Below are positions 52,593 through 62,346 of a stretch of DNA of 64,000 nucleotides, piece after piece. Origin of the DNA: Pseudoalteromonas citrea (GTDB taxonomy: Bacteria > Pseudomonadota > Gammaproteobacteria > Enterobacterales > Alteromonadaceae); contig NZ_AHBZ03000027.1 of NCBI RefSeq assembly GCF_000238375.3, positions 248,001 through 312,000 on the forward strand, in the 5' to 3' direction. Position numbers and translations under genes: made by a program. The notes beneath the pieces are model-generated. The model was not told where the DNA came from. It worked only from the letters and a program-made list of their open reading frames with translations, and searched no databases. The stretch's first letter is position 1. Each line of letters opens with the position of its first letter.

Positions 52593-54365
52593 TTAGTTCA
52601 TCAATTCGTTTATGTATTTGACGGGCGAGCTACCAAAACTTAAAAACTCTTCATGGAAGGCTTTTAAATCAAAGTCGCTGCCCAGCTTTTCTTTTTGTGC
52701 TTCACGCAAGTCGTAAATTTCACGGTAGCCACTGTAATAACTGGTTAACTGTACTTGGCTAAGTGTTGCTCTGCGCCACTTACCTTGTGCTTCAGCTTTC
52801 TCTTGAAACGCGCCATTCATGAGTAGGTCTAATCCACCTTCTTTGCTTAAACCTTCAACGTGAATCGCGTAGTCTAAAATGGTGTTACAGATAACACGCA
52901 AGTTCCATTTGTAATACATAAGCCACATTTCAGGCTCAAAATCGCCATAGCCTTCTTCCAGCATCATGCGTTCAGTGTATACCGCCCAACCTTCGACCAT
53001 TGCGCCATTACTAAACACGCTTTTTATTAAAGAAGGAGATTTGTTTGCGTACACAAGCTGTGTGTAATGGCCTGGGATAGCTTCGTGAATATTTAATATT
53101 TGTAAAATCCAGTGATTATATTCACGTAGGAAAGAACCCGCAGTTGCGTCATCCATTTCGCTCATAGGCTCTACATTATAAAAAGTATTGCCCTTACTTT
53201 CATACGGGCCAGGTGAGCTAATTGACGCCATAGCATAACCACGCATATATTCAGGAGTTTTTCTGACTACTAGCGGTTTATCCGCATCTAGGGTGATCAA
53301 GTCTTTTTCTACAACAAATGCTTCCAGTGCTGGTATTTGTTTAGATATTTCATCAACAAACTCTTCTTTAGCCACATGTTTAACCGACAGATGCTTTATT
53401 AACTGTGATATGGCATCCCGCTTATTGCTCGGCTTTTCAGTATTTGGAAAGTACTTCGGCCAAAGCTGATTGGTCAGCTTAACCATTTCACCCGTAACGC
53501 GCTCTTTATCTGCAAGGGCTTTGTGATACATTTGCTTTGCGGTATATCCAGATTGAATATCAAATGCAAACTTTTGCTCATATAATGCTTCACCAATTCT
53601 AAAAGAGCGTGCAGAGTTGTTATCGGCTAACTCTTTTTCAAGCTGTGTTAAAAAGTCAACGTAGCCGTGAATGGCTGTTTTTGCATCCGCAAAGCGAGAT
53701 TTGAATAATGCTTTTTCTTCTGGTGATAAATTAGAGTTATTCACCGTCTCAAGTAAATCGTCTTTTAGTACACTGAATGCCCCTTTGTTTTGCTGAATCG
53801 CTAATTGCGTAAACTCAAGAGTTGGATTTTCAATGTTGTTTTGTGCTGCTTGATAATACTCAGGCACAAACTTCAATCGGTTTAATACTAGCGCCAGTTT
53901 TTCATCGGTGCTTTTAAAGCGATTATTTAGTAATAATGCAAAGCCACCAGATACATTGTAGTTCGATGGATTCCACTGCCAGCTTTTAAAAGTATTGTTA
54001 TGCCATAAACTCAGTTTTAACCGATTCTCGATGAGGTAATAATCGGTTTTTTGATTAGCCGTTAAGGTGTTTACGTCAAACTTATGCAGTGTTGCCAGTT
54101 GAGCTGTAGCAAATGCGTTATTCTTAGTGCGAGTTTGCGCAGTGGGAATGGTGATTATGTCATCATATTTGCCATAACCTGCGTAGCTAGAGGCTTCTGG
54201 ATAATGCGCCCAATATTGCGAAATAAATGCGTCAGAAAATCTCTCGAAGCTCTGATTTACTGAGGCACTAGGCTGAATAGTTGTGTGCGTGGTTTGGTTA
54301 TCTGAATTACAGGCGGTTAAACCTAACGCGGCGAATAAAGCCAAACTAAGCGTAGTTTTTTTCAT
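52593..54365 (-). CDS. DUF885 lipoprotein with HExxH-like motif
   Basis: A 590-residue lipoprotein. ATG at 54365 gives a clean signal with lipobox LGLTAC; a longer frame from 54443 would bury it. The central motif NIHEAIPGHYTQL carries a zinc-type HExxxGH arrangement found across DUF885, related to M32/M2-like metallopeptidases. It probably acts as a periplasmic or outer-membrane-anchored peptidase. It stands alone next to soxR. Confidence 0.82.
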   Translation of the reverse strand: MKKTTLSLALFAALGLTACNSDNQTTHTTIQPSASVNQSFERFSDAFISQYWAHYPEASSYAGYGKYDDIITIPTAQTRTKNNAFATAQLATLHKFDVNTLTANQKTDYYLIENRLKLSLWHNNTFKSWQWNPSNYNVSGGFALLLNNRFKSTDEKLALVLNRLKFVPEYYQAAQNNIENPTLEFTQLAIQQNKGAFSVLKDDLLETVNNSNLSPEEKALFKSRFADAKTAIHGYVDFLTQLEKELADNNSARSFRIGEALYEQKFAFDIQSGYTAKQMYHKALADKERVTGEMVKLTNQLWPKYFPNTEKPSNKRDAISQLIKHLSVKHVAKEEFVDEISKQIPALEAFVVEKDLITLDADKPLVVRKTPEYMRGYAMASISSPGPYESKGNTFYNVEPMSEMDDATAGSFLREYNHWILQILNIHEAIPGHYTQLVYANKSPSLIKSVFSNGAMVEGWAVYTERMMLEEGYGDFEPEMWLMYYKWNLRVICNTILDYAIHVEGLSKEGGLDLLMNGAFQEKAEAQGKWRRATLSQVQLTSYYSGYREIYDLREAQKEKLGSDFDLKAFHEEFLSFGSSPVKYINELMN

Positions 54366-54519
54366 GGGGTTCTTTTTTCCAAAAATCGATACAGCAATAG
54401 TACCAAGGATCGTGACACATATCATGTAGCCAATACGGACCATGGGATAAATCCAATTTTTTGTCGGCTGCTGTTATGAAGTTTTGGTATGACACTTTAA
54501 GGGCGACAGCAAAGCGGAG

Positions 54520-54975
54520 TTAATCTTTTTCCAATAAGACGGCTCCAGAGTGTGTTTCGCCCAGAATATCATTGGGGTTATATAATGGGCAGCTTGACAT
54601 CGATAAACACCCACAGCCGATACACCCTTCAACCCTTTCCCGTAGCCTTTGCATATACGCAATTTTTTCATCTAATTGCGCTTGCCATTGGGTTGATAGT
54701 TTGGCCCAGTCATTTTTATTAGGGGTTCGGCTTTGCGGTAAAGTATCAAGTGTTAGTTTGATTTCCTCAAGCGTCACGCCCATTTTTTGAGCGGCTTTAA
54801 TGACGGCAATACGTCTTAATACATCTGGTTTATAGCGTCTTTGGTTACCATTGTTTCGCCAGCTTCGGATCAGCCCTTTTGTTTCGTAGAAATGCAAGGT
54901 AGAAATGTTCACATCACTTCTCTTAGCAACATACCCAACAGCTAAGTTGGCATCTTGTAGTGGTTTTTTTTCCAT
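54520..54975 (-). CDS. soxR: SoxR: redox-sensing MerR-family activator
   Basis: A 151-residue regulator. The N-terminal winged HTH (VGYVAKRSDVNISTLHFYETKGL) and dimerisation helix are followed by the [2Fe-2S] motif CIGCGCLSMSSC, the exact C-x2-C-x-C-x5-C of SoxR. Oxidation of this cluster, usually by redox-cycling compounds, switches on targets. The divergent reductase gene at 55058 has a SoxR-type promoter. Confidence 0.95.
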   Translation of the reverse strand: MEKKPLQDANLAVGYVAKRSDVNISTLHFYETKGLIRSWRNNGNQRRYKPDVLRRIAVIKAAQKMGVTLEEIKLTLDTLPQSRTPNKNDWAKLSTQWQAQLDEKIAYMQRLRERVEGCIGCGCLSMSSCPLYNPNDILGETHSGAVLLEKD

Positions 54976-54995
54976 GTAGTATTCCTTTAAATTAC

Positions 54996-55026
54996 TTTAC
55001 CTCAACCTATCTTTAGGTTTTAGCAT
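54996..55026 (+). promoter_or_regulatory. SoxR-controlled promoter with 19-bp spacer
   Basis: TTTACC at 54996 and TAGCAT at 55021 are -35 and -10 elements separated by 19 bp, the long spacer typical of MerR-family promoters. Between them lies the dyad ACCTCAA...TTTAGGT (54999-55018), similar to the known soxbox CCTCAAG...CTTGAGG. It points to the reductase gene starting at 55058. Confidence 0.8.
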
Positions 55027-55057
55027 AGGTGTTACTTTAATGCAAATAAGGAAAAAT

Positions 55058-55513
55058 ATGAAAACAATTGTTGTATATTCCAGCTCCAATAAGCAGGGTA
55101 ATACGGCTGATGCTTGTAAAAAATATATAGCTCAGTCTGGTGCAGACTCCCTCTATTTAGATGACTTTATTATTCATGATTACACTTATGAGCATCGGCA
55201 CACCGATGATGACTTTAGAGGTCTATTTTTACAGATACTTGAGTATGATCATATTGTGTTTGCTTCTCCCGTGTATTGGTATGCGGTTACGCCGAGAATG
55301 AAAGCATTCTTTGATAGGATTTCGGAATATATGGATGATAAATCATTACATCCTGTGCTAAGGAGGTTGCGGGGCAAAGCTTTTTCAATTCATACTAATT
55401 CAATAAGCGACACAGCGCCTGAGCCTATGTTGGCTATGTTGATAAAGACGTGTGAATATTTGGGGATGCAAGTTAAAGAGCAAAAGCACTTTCACTACCC
55501 ACAAGCTTACTGA
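55058..55513 (+). CDS. Flavodoxin-fold NADPH-dependent FMN reductase
   Basis: A 151-residue protein beginning MKTIVVYSSSNKQGNT with the FMN-phosphate loop, then FASPVYWYAVTPRMKAFFDRI typical of NADPH-dependent FMN/quinone reductases. ATG at 55058 follows AAGGA; an upstream ATG at 55040 in the leader is rejected. Control by SoxR suggests it detoxifies quinones or redox-cycling compounds. Its substrate is not certain. Confidence 0.82.
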   Translation: MKTIVVYSSSNKQGNTADACKKYIAQSGADSLYLDDFIIHDYTYEHRHTDDDFRGLFLQILEYDHIVFASPVYWYAVTPRMKAFFDRISEYMDDKSLHPVLRRLRGKAFSIHTNSISDTAPEPMLAMLIKTCEYLGMQVKEQKHFHYPQAY

Positions 55514-55530
55514 GCAAGAGACTTATAAAT

Positions 55531-55563
55531 AAAATCAGGGCCTACGAGTGAGGCCCTGATTTT
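55531..55563. terminator. Bidirectional terminator
   Basis: AAAATCAGGGCCT and AGGCCCTGATTTT form a perfect 13-bp stem over a 7-nt loop. A and T tracts flank both sides, so it serves the reductase gene and the convergent TonB receptor gene. Confidence 0.9.
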
Positions 55564-55568
55564 ATTGA

Positions 55569-57818
55569 TTAAAAATTATAACTGACACTAAATTTGACGC
55601 TGCGAGGCATGATATAGCGGCCATTCGGCGCATCGGCGTTACGAGGATCGCCTTCTGTGATCCCTTGTTTGTCGGTTAGATTATCAACAGATAATTGAAA
55701 CTTAACGTGCTCTGTAGCTTCAATTATGAGACCTAGATCAATTTTGCTATAACCTTCAAGTACCACGGTATTTTCGTTATTACCGAATCGATCATCTACC
55801 GCTGACAGTGTACCGTATGCGGTGGCAAACATATCTGCGATTTCAAATTCATAACTTGGCATAATGCGTAGCTGCCAATTAGGTTGCCTTTGACTGTCAT
55901 TGCCTTGATTAGTTGGGCTTTGAGTAATTTCAGCATCTTGCCAAGTGGCATTTAAGTTAACGGATAAACCCGATTGATGGTTATAAGTATAATCAAGTTC
56001 AATGCCTAGTGCTTCATTGGTCAGAATTTCCGCGGGAGTACCTGGCTGGCGAACGAAGGTATCACCTTTGACTTCATTGGCAAATACGGTGGCAAAAAAG
56101 TCGGTGTTCTGTGACATATATTTATAGCCGATTTCGAGCTGAGAAACTGCTTTTATCAGAGGCTCACCGGCTTGGTAGCTGTCATAGTTATCTCTGAAGT
56201 CATCGAAGTAAGGCATTTTGTAGCCTTTATTTACACGAGCAAATATCCCCGTGGTTTGACTGAGTTTTTGGTTTGCACCCAACGTCCATGAGGTTTTTCG
56301 CTCATCATATGTCACAAACTTATTAATGATGTTATCTAACCCTTCATCTACAGAGTAGTCAACTTGATGATTTTCATTACGCAGGCCTAAATCAAATGTC
56401 AGTGCCTCACTAAAGTGATAGGTTTGGGTGGTATAAAGCGCGATTGTTTTAGCATCGCCGGTGCTGTTGATATCATAGTTCCAATCACATCCAGAAAGAC
56501 TGCGGTTACATGCAACATCATCAAGCATTTCACCACCTGGTTTAAGAACATGATAAGCCGTATTACCCAAGCTCCACCAATCTTGAGCGGATGTGGTGGC
56601 GGTATACAAACCAAATGCGCTATCAATCTGAGAGAATGATTTACTGAATGCTAAATCATTGGTAAAAGACTCGATGTCTTTAAACACAACCCAGCGGCCG
56701 AGTTGTTGTACTGGGGTATCACCTGAATAGAGAGTGCCAGTCACTGCGCCTTTTGCGTTTTCACCGTTATCTGCAATGTCACTTAATATCGTGGCTGTGC
56801 CTGAGGGGACTAAGCCATGTGTGTTTGCATTGCCTTTTGTTAAACTGAATCGGTCAATGAACTGCCAACCATTATCCAATTCTAATTTTATGCTGCCGCC
56901 AGAGACATGCCCCTTCCAGCCTCTCCCTTCACCCAAATCTACTTGCATTTCGTGTGAATTCGCGCCTGCGTAAATAGTTGCTTGTCTATTGAGAGGACCA
57001 AGTTGTGTATAACTTGCATCAACGCCTTCAACCCCCAATGGTGTTGGCAGGTACCAAGCACCGGTATCATCAGTTTGTCGGGTATAAATATTGATCTCAC
57101 CATTATCAAGCTCTTTGGTCAGATTAATAGTAAATTGTTGGCCTCGCTCTGAGGTAAACCCAGCATCTCTAATACCTGAAGAACGTTTAATATAGCCACC
57201 GACCATGTAATACAAGTCGTCGCTTAGCTCTCCACTTAATACCGTGTCGATCCGCTGCAAGCCATAATCACTGGTGGTGTATTTGAATGTCCCTTCAGTA
57301 TCTGATGAGCCGCGTTTTAGGTGGAAATTAGTTGTTAGGCCTGGCTGCCCATTTGATACAACGGGATTTGGACCGCCACGCAAGGCTTCCATTGTGCTGA
57401 TTGTTTCATCTAGACGAAAAATCGAAGAGTTTTCTAAAAAAGACAAAGTGGGAGCCGGGTAGACGGGAGAACCTTGTAAGCTAACGGTTAAAAATGGCGC
57501 ATCACCACCACCGGGAAAACCACGGACAAAAACATTTGCGCCAGACTCACCGCCTGAGCTTTCAACCCATACGCCAGGGACTGACTTGAGTAAGTCTGCA
57601 GTGCTTTTTGGCGACAGCTTTTCTATGTGAACAGCGTCAATATTGGTGACAGCGAAGCTTGCATCGGCTTTACTTATCCCTCGTCCACCCGGTGTGCCTG
57701 AGACTATAATTGTTTCTATTTTTTTGCCACCCTCGGTGCTTTCTTGAGCGAAAGAAGCGTTACTAAGTATTGTCGATACTGCGGCCGCAATAATAGTTAA
57801 CTGACTGAATTTGCGCAT
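55569..57818 (-). CDS. TonB-dependent receptor of the sugar locus
   Basis: A 749-residue outer-membrane receptor. The signal peptide (to about NASFAQ) is followed by a TonB-box-like ETIIVSG, the plug domain (NIDAVHIEKLSPKSTADLLKSVPG, GANVFVRGFPGG) and a barrel ending in VKFSVSYNF with a terminal Phe. A LacI operator lies 124 bp upstream. Position in a trehalase locus suggests it imports trehalose or a related glucoside or oligosaccharide; the ligand is inferred. Energised by TonB. Confidence 0.88.
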   Translation of the reverse strand: MRKFSQLTIIAAAVSTILSNASFAQESTEGGKKIETIIVSGTPGGRGISKADASFAVTNIDAVHIEKLSPKSTADLLKSVPGVWVESSGGESGANVFVRGFPGGGDAPFLTVSLQGSPVYPAPTLSFLENSSIFRLDETISTMEALRGGPNPVVSNGQPGLTTNFHLKRGSSDTEGTFKYTTSDYGLQRIDTVLSGELSDDLYYMVGGYIKRSSGIRDAGFTSERGQQFTINLTKELDNGEINIYTRQTDDTGAWYLPTPLGVEGVDASYTQLGPLNRQATIYAGANSHEMQVDLGEGRGWKGHVSGGSIKLELDNGWQFIDRFSLTKGNANTHGLVPSGTATILSDIADNGENAKGAVTGTLYSGDTPVQQLGRWVVFKDIESFTNDLAFSKSFSQIDSAFGLYTATTSAQDWWSLGNTAYHVLKPGGEMLDDVACNRSLSGCDWNYDINSTGDAKTIALYTTQTYHFSEALTFDLGLRNENHQVDYSVDEGLDNIINKFVTYDERKTSWTLGANQKLSQTTGIFARVNKGYKMPYFDDFRDNYDSYQAGEPLIKAVSQLEIGYKYMSQNTDFFATVFANEVKGDTFVRQPGTPAEILTNEALGIELDYTYNHQSGLSVNLNATWQDAEITQSPTNQGNDSQRQPNWQLRIMPSYEFEIADMFATAYGTLSAVDDRFGNNENTVVLEGYSKIDLGLIIEATEHVKFQLSVDNLTDKQGITEGDPRNADAPNGRYIMPRSVKFSVSYNF

Positions 57819-57941
57819 TGGGTTACCCCTTAGTTGTCATATGGTTCATCGTTATTATGGTGCGCCAACTTCGCTTTAAAACTCATTTTATAGTCTAAAA
57901 GTATGAAGGTTGCACAGGCGCTGAAAATAAAATAGATGTTT

Positions 57942-57957
57942 TTGCAAACGTTTGCAA
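57942..57957. promoter_or_regulatory. LacI-family operator upstream of the TonB receptor
   Basis: TTGCAAACGTTTGCAA is a perfect 16-bp palindrome in the divergent region between the receptor and regulator genes. The central CG and the AAACGTTT core are typical of LacI-family operators. Confidence 0.9.
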
Positions 57958-58120
57958 TTTATTTGTGGTTTTTTTGTAGTCGAAGGGGTTAATTGTGTTC
58001 AAGCTTGATTTGACTTTTGCGGTATACTCGACGAATGGGGGTATGGTGCATTATATTAATACCTTGTTTTTAAAAAGCTTGTTAAGTTTTGATTGGTTTA
58101 TGTTGTAAGGCGTTTAATAA

Positions 58121-59131
58121 ATGGAACAAAAAAAGTTAAAGTTGGCTGACCTCGCTAAATTAGCGGGTGTATCAACCTCTACTGCATCTAGAGCGCTGAA
58201 TAATAACCCAGTGATAAAGCAACAAACACGAGAGCATGTGCAATTGTTAGCTAAAAAATACAATTTTAGCTTGAATACCGCAGCGAGTCGCTTGAGGTTG
58301 CAAAAAACCAACGTGATAGCCGTTATCATAAATTTAGATGCACACACAGAACAGTCAATTGATGATCCATTTTTACTCAAAGTTGTTAGCGATATAAACC
58401 AAGCGGTCAACAGGCGCGGCTATGAATTACTTTTGTCGAACTCTTATATGGCTGGTGATGACTGGCATGGCTATTTTATAGATGGTCGACGTGCTGATGG
58501 CTTGATTGTGGTTGGCCAAGGTAAGCAGCAACAAAATATTGATACTGCGGCCAAAAATGGGGCTCCATTGGTGGTGTGGGGCGACCCAAAAACTCCCAGC
58601 GAGTATCCAATTGTTGGCAGTAACAATTATGTAGGTGGTTATCAAGCTACCATGCATTTATTAGAGCAAGGTGCTTCTAAGCTACTATTTTTAGGTGATC
58701 CGGGTCACGCTGAAATAGGGGAGCGGTATAGGGGTTTTAATAATGCGCTAGACGCACATCAAGCAAAAGGTGCCGCCAAGCTATTAAAAATTGATATTAC
58801 TAGCCAAGCCGCATATATCGCGATAAATCAGTTGCTTATAAGTGAGGGGTTAAACTTTGATGGCATTGCTGCGTGTAGTGATATGGTGGCTCTAGGGGCG
58901 TTAAAAGCACTAAAAGAGCGTTATGTCAGTGTACCAAATGATGTTCGCATTGTTGGATTTGATGATATCGCTATGGCAGATATCTCTCACCCTTCTCTTT
59001 CAAGTGTTAAACAGAATACCCAGATAGCGGCTAAATTACTGGTAGATAAATTATTGGGCCAGCTAAACGGTGAAGCCTGTGTTTCTCAAGAAGTTGAAAT
59101 TGAACTGATTTGCAGGCAATCGAGTCAGTAA
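58121..59131 (+). CDS. LacI-family regulator of the trehalose-type locus
   Basis: A 336-residue repressor with the hinge-helix HTH KLADLAKLAGVSTSTASRALNNN and a periplasmic-binding-protein-like ligand domain (YELLLSNSY, VVGQGKQQQ, DIAMADISHPSL). Two identical operators (57942 and 59170) frame it, one before the receptor and one before the transporter/trehalase operon. The inducer is probably trehalose or a derivative, inferred from the trehalase gene. Confidence 0.9.
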   Translation: MEQKKLKLADLAKLAGVSTSTASRALNNNPVIKQQTREHVQLLAKKYNFSLNTAASRLRLQKTNVIAVIINLDAHTEQSIDDPFLLKVVSDINQAVNRRGYELLLSNSYMAGDDWHGYFIDGRRADGLIVVGQGKQQQNIDTAAKNGAPLVVWGDPKTPSEYPIVGSNNYVGGYQATMHLLEQGASKLLFLGDPGHAEIGERYRGFNNALDAHQAKGAAKLLKIDITSQAAYIAINQLLISEGLNFDGIAACSDMVALGALKALKERYVSVPNDVRIVGFDDIAMADISHPSLSSVKQNTQIAAKLLVDKLLGQLNGEACVSQEVEIELICRQSSQ

Positions 59132-59169
59132 TTTTTGATACGCAAGTCCTCTCGCAATTTCCGCTTCAA

Positions 59170-59183
59170 TGCAAACGTTTGCA
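59170..59183. promoter_or_regulatory. LacI-family operator before the MFS/trehalase operon
   Basis: TGCAAACGTTTGCA is a perfect 14-bp palindrome with the same core as 57942-57957. It lies about 60 bp before the transporter start, where it can block transcription. Confidence 0.9.
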
Positions 59184-59239
59184 AAGTGTTTTTAATGCAG
59201 CTAGACTAAATATTAATAATAATTAGTCTTGGGGCTCAT

Positions 59240-60523
59240 ATGGACGCACCTAACATGGGTGAACTAACAGAACACGATCAGTCAATGCAGCGAACTCGGA
59301 TCATCGTTGCAATTGCGATGTGCTACTTTTTGTTTGCCGTGCTGCTCAATAGTGTGGGTACTGTTATTCTGCAATCGATAAATAGCTTTGCTATCGGTAA
59401 AGTGGAAGCTGCAAGCCTTGAAGGCTTTAAAGACTTGTCGATAGCTCTGGTATCTTTTTTAGTTGCCTCTGTGCTCCCGAGAGTTGGGTTTAAACTGGTT
59501 TTATTACTTGCATTATCTGCGGTGATGAGTGTGTGTTTACTGATCCCATCATTGGGAGAGTTTTATGCGTTTAAATTGTTATTTGCCGTTGTTGGCTGTG
59601 CGTTTGCCGTTGTAAAGGTGAGTGTTTACGCACTCATAGGTCAGCTAAGCGATTCTACTTCTGCACATTCGGCTTTACTCAACACCATTGAAGGCATTTT
59701 TATGGTGGGGGTATTAAGTGGTTATTGGATCTTCAGCTACTTTATTTCGGAACAAACGTCTGTAGGCGACGTCGGGTGGCTCAATGTTTATTATTTATTG
59801 GCCGCCTTAAGCGGACTATGTGTGCTTTGCGTGACGTTGGCACCGATAAAGCCTGAACCACAGAATCACCATGCGCCATTCTTTAAAGCATTTTTTGATA
59901 TGCTGAAATTGGCCTATCAGCCTTTAGTTCTTATATTCGTGATGTCTGCATTTTTGTATGTGGTGATTGAACAGGGAGTGGGTACTTGGCTCCCCACTTT
60001 CAATAACCAAATATTACATTTACCAGTGGATATTAGCGTACAGCTTACGAGTATTTTCGCTGCTTGTTTAGCGCTGGGGCGGTTATTAGCGGGGCAGGTG
60101 TTGAAGGTGATCAGTTGGTACGTATTATTAAACATGAGTTTAGTGTGTATGGCGGCCTTGATCCTATTGACATTACCACTTACTCAAAACCTCATCGCCA
60201 TGCCTGTTTTATCAGTCTTTGAAGCGCCAGCTGCAGCCTATTTAATGCCATTAATTGGATTGTTTATGGCACCAATTTATCCTCTATTGAATTCAGTGAT
60301 ACTCAGTAGTTTACCGACCCAGCAGCATGCTGCTATGACGGGTCTAATTGTGGTCTTTTCAGCGTTGGGAGGCACTTCAGGGTCATTGATCACCGGATAT
60401 ATGTTTGACAATTTTTCAGGGCAGCATGCTTTTTACAGTGCATTAATTCCAATCGCGATGTTATTTGCAACGGTGGCGTTATTCAAAAAGCGCACTGCAC
60501 ATAACACAGCCCCAATCCAGTAA
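59240..60523 (+). CDS. MFS sugar transporter
   Basis: A 427-residue inner-membrane protein with about 12 TM helices, no signal peptide and a short cytoplasmic tail. The layout (N-terminal charged start, a long central cytoplasmic segment around QNHHAPFFKAFFDM) fits sugar:proton symporters of the FHS/FucP-like type. It precedes the trehalase by 14 nt, so it probably imports trehalose or glucose released in the periplasm. The exact substrate is inferred. Confidence 0.82.
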   Translation: MDAPNMGELTEHDQSMQRTRIIVAIAMCYFLFAVLLNSVGTVILQSINSFAIGKVEAASLEGFKDLSIALVSFLVASVLPRVGFKLVLLLALSAVMSVCLLIPSLGEFYAFKLLFAVVGCAFAVVKVSVYALIGQLSDSTSAHSALLNTIEGIFMVGVLSGYWIFSYFISEQTSVGDVGWLNVYYLLAALSGLCVLCVTLAPIKPEPQNHHAPFFKAFFDMLKLAYQPLVLIFVMSAFLYVVIEQGVGTWLPTFNNQILHLPVDISVQLTSIFAACLALGRLLAGQVLKVISWYVLLNMSLVCMAALILLTLPLTQNLIAMPVLSVFEAPAAAYLMPLIGLFMAPIYPLLNSVILSSLPTQQHAAMTGLIVVFSALGGTSGSLITGYMFDNFSGQHAFYSALIPIAMLFATVALFKKRTAHNTAPIQ

Positions 60524-60537
60524 GAGTTAAATATCCG

Positions 60538-62028
60538 ATGAAATTTGATTGTAGTACGTTGTTTATCGATGTTCAAAAAAGTGCCTTATTTAAAGACAGT
60601 AAAACATTTGCTGATGCAATACCGAATGTCAGTTGGCAGCATGCAGAAGAGAGTTATTTAGCATGTAAACCAAAGAACAAGGCTGAATTAACACGCTTTA
60701 TTGCATCTCAATTTAGTTTTACAGCCAACAGGGAGCTTGATGAGCTACAGGGTATTGAGTCAGTTCCGGATTATATTGCGGCACTTTGGGCTCGTTTAAA
60801 GCGCCCTGCAATGGCGCAGGATGAAGGCTCTTTGTTGGCGTTGCCACATAGTTATATTGTACCTGGTGGGCGTTTTAACGAAATATACTATTGGGATAGC
60901 TATTTCACTGCTTTGGGCTTAGAAGACAAAGGTGATATTAAGCAAATAGAGGCAATGGTCGACAACTTTGTTGATCTCATAACGCGATTTGATTGTGTGC
61001 CTAATGGTAATCGGGTTTATTACACCAGCCGCTCTCAGCCACCCGTTTTGTCGTTAATGGTCGAGATGCTACTACCTTATAAAAATCAAGATCATGATTG
61101 GCTGTTAAAAGTCACCAATGCGATGAAAGCGGAACATGATTTTTGGCACAGAGGTGAAGCATTATTGAATGCAAACTACACCTCGCACAAACGCGTTGTA
61201 CGCGTGAATGAGGCGGTGATATTGAATCGCTTTTGGGATGACAATACAACACCAAGGCCCGAATCGTATAAAGAAGACGTTCAGTTAGCGGCACAGTTGA
61301 GTGAACCTGAAAAAGGCCATTTTTATCGTAATATCCGTGCGGCATGTGAGTCTGGATGGGATTTTAGTGCGCGCTGGCTTGATGATGGCGTAAATCTTTC
61401 AACAATTAATACGACTAATCGAATTCCGGTCGACTTAAATTGTTTGCTTTATAAATTAGAAACGATGCTCAACACGTGTTGTTCAGCATTAGGTGAACGT
61501 AATTTGAGTGCAGAGTTTGAAATGCGTGCTCTGCAGCGAAAATTGGCCATTAATGAGTTGCTATGGTGTAAAAAATCGAGATTTTATTTTGATTATGATT
61601 TGTCTCGTGAACAACTGAGTCCTGTATTTAGCTTGGCATCCTGCGTGCCGCTTTTTGCAGGCGTAAGTGATGCAGCAGAAGCTGATTATGTTGCAGAGCA
61701 CTTAGCAAAAGACTTTTTAAAGGAAGGGGGGCTTGTCAGCTGTTTAAGTGACACCAAAGAGCAATGGGATAGTCCTAATGGATGGGCACCTCAGCAGTGG
61801 TTTGCCGTCAAAGGTCTGCTTGATTATGGTCATACAGCGCTCGCTGAACAGATAAGACTTCGCTGGATCACGATGATTGAAATGGACTTTAAAAATCGCG
61901 GATGCTTACTAGAAAAATACAACGTTGTCTCACCTAATCAAACAGCAGGTGGTGGAGAGTACCAAGTGCAGCAGGGCTTTGGGTGGACCAATGGCGTGAC
62001 GAGTCGTTTTTATAACCTGCCGAAATGA
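60538..62028 (+). CDS. treF: GH37 alpha,alpha-trehalase, cytoplasmic type
   Basis: A 496-residue glycoside hydrolase that splits trehalose into two glucoses. Both trehalase signatures are present: PGGRFNEIYYWDSYF and QWDSPNGWAPQQW. Catalytic-type Asp in the region SGWDFSARW and Glu in the C-terminal GGGEYQVQQGFGWTNG fit the family. No signal peptide is seen, so it acts inside, unlike periplasmic TreA. The gene is probably co-transcribed with the MFS gene. Confidence 0.93.
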   Translation: MKFDCSTLFIDVQKSALFKDSKTFADAIPNVSWQHAEESYLACKPKNKAELTRFIASQFSFTANRELDELQGIESVPDYIAALWARLKRPAMAQDEGSLLALPHSYIVPGGRFNEIYYWDSYFTALGLEDKGDIKQIEAMVDNFVDLITRFDCVPNGNRVYYTSRSQPPVLSLMVEMLLPYKNQDHDWLLKVTNAMKAEHDFWHRGEALLNANYTSHKRVVRVNEAVILNRFWDDNTTPRPESYKEDVQLAAQLSEPEKGHFYRNIRAACESGWDFSARWLDDGVNLSTINTTNRIPVDLNCLLYKLETMLNTCCSALGERNLSAEFEMRALQRKLAINELLWCKKSRFYFDYDLSREQLSPVFSLASCVPLFAGVSDAAEADYVAEHLAKDFLKEGGLVSCLSDTKEQWDSPNGWAPQQWFAVKGLLDYGHTALAEQIRLRWITMIEMDFKNRGCLLEKYNVVSPNQTAGGGEYQVQQGFGWTNGVTSRFYNLPK

Positions 62029-62346
62029 TGATTACATGGGTGATGGTGTTATCACTCATATAAACCCTAAGTATTAAATAATTATACCCCCCTCGCTATC
62101 CGTGTTAAGAGATGGTTTTAGATTTACTTCTTTGTTTTTTAAGGTTTAAGTAACTGAATTTATTATGATATATCATTACTGGTGCCGAACTTCTTCTTTA
62201 AAATATCAGCTTATTGTATTCGATTATTAGACAGCTCGTGATAGTGGTGAGTGTAGGTTTGACCCAGAAGGTTTTTTGTTAAACGGTCAGCAATTCATTG
62301 ATGTACTTCTATACTGTTTAGGTCAAATGTCATTTTGGAGTCAATG
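62029..62346. other. Gap before the metalloprotease gene
   Basis: This 318-bp stretch shows a weak hairpin at 62038-62057 (GGGTGAT with ATCACTC) that might end the trehalase transcript. The rest should hold the promoter of the protease gene. No gene is seen. Confidence 0.45.
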
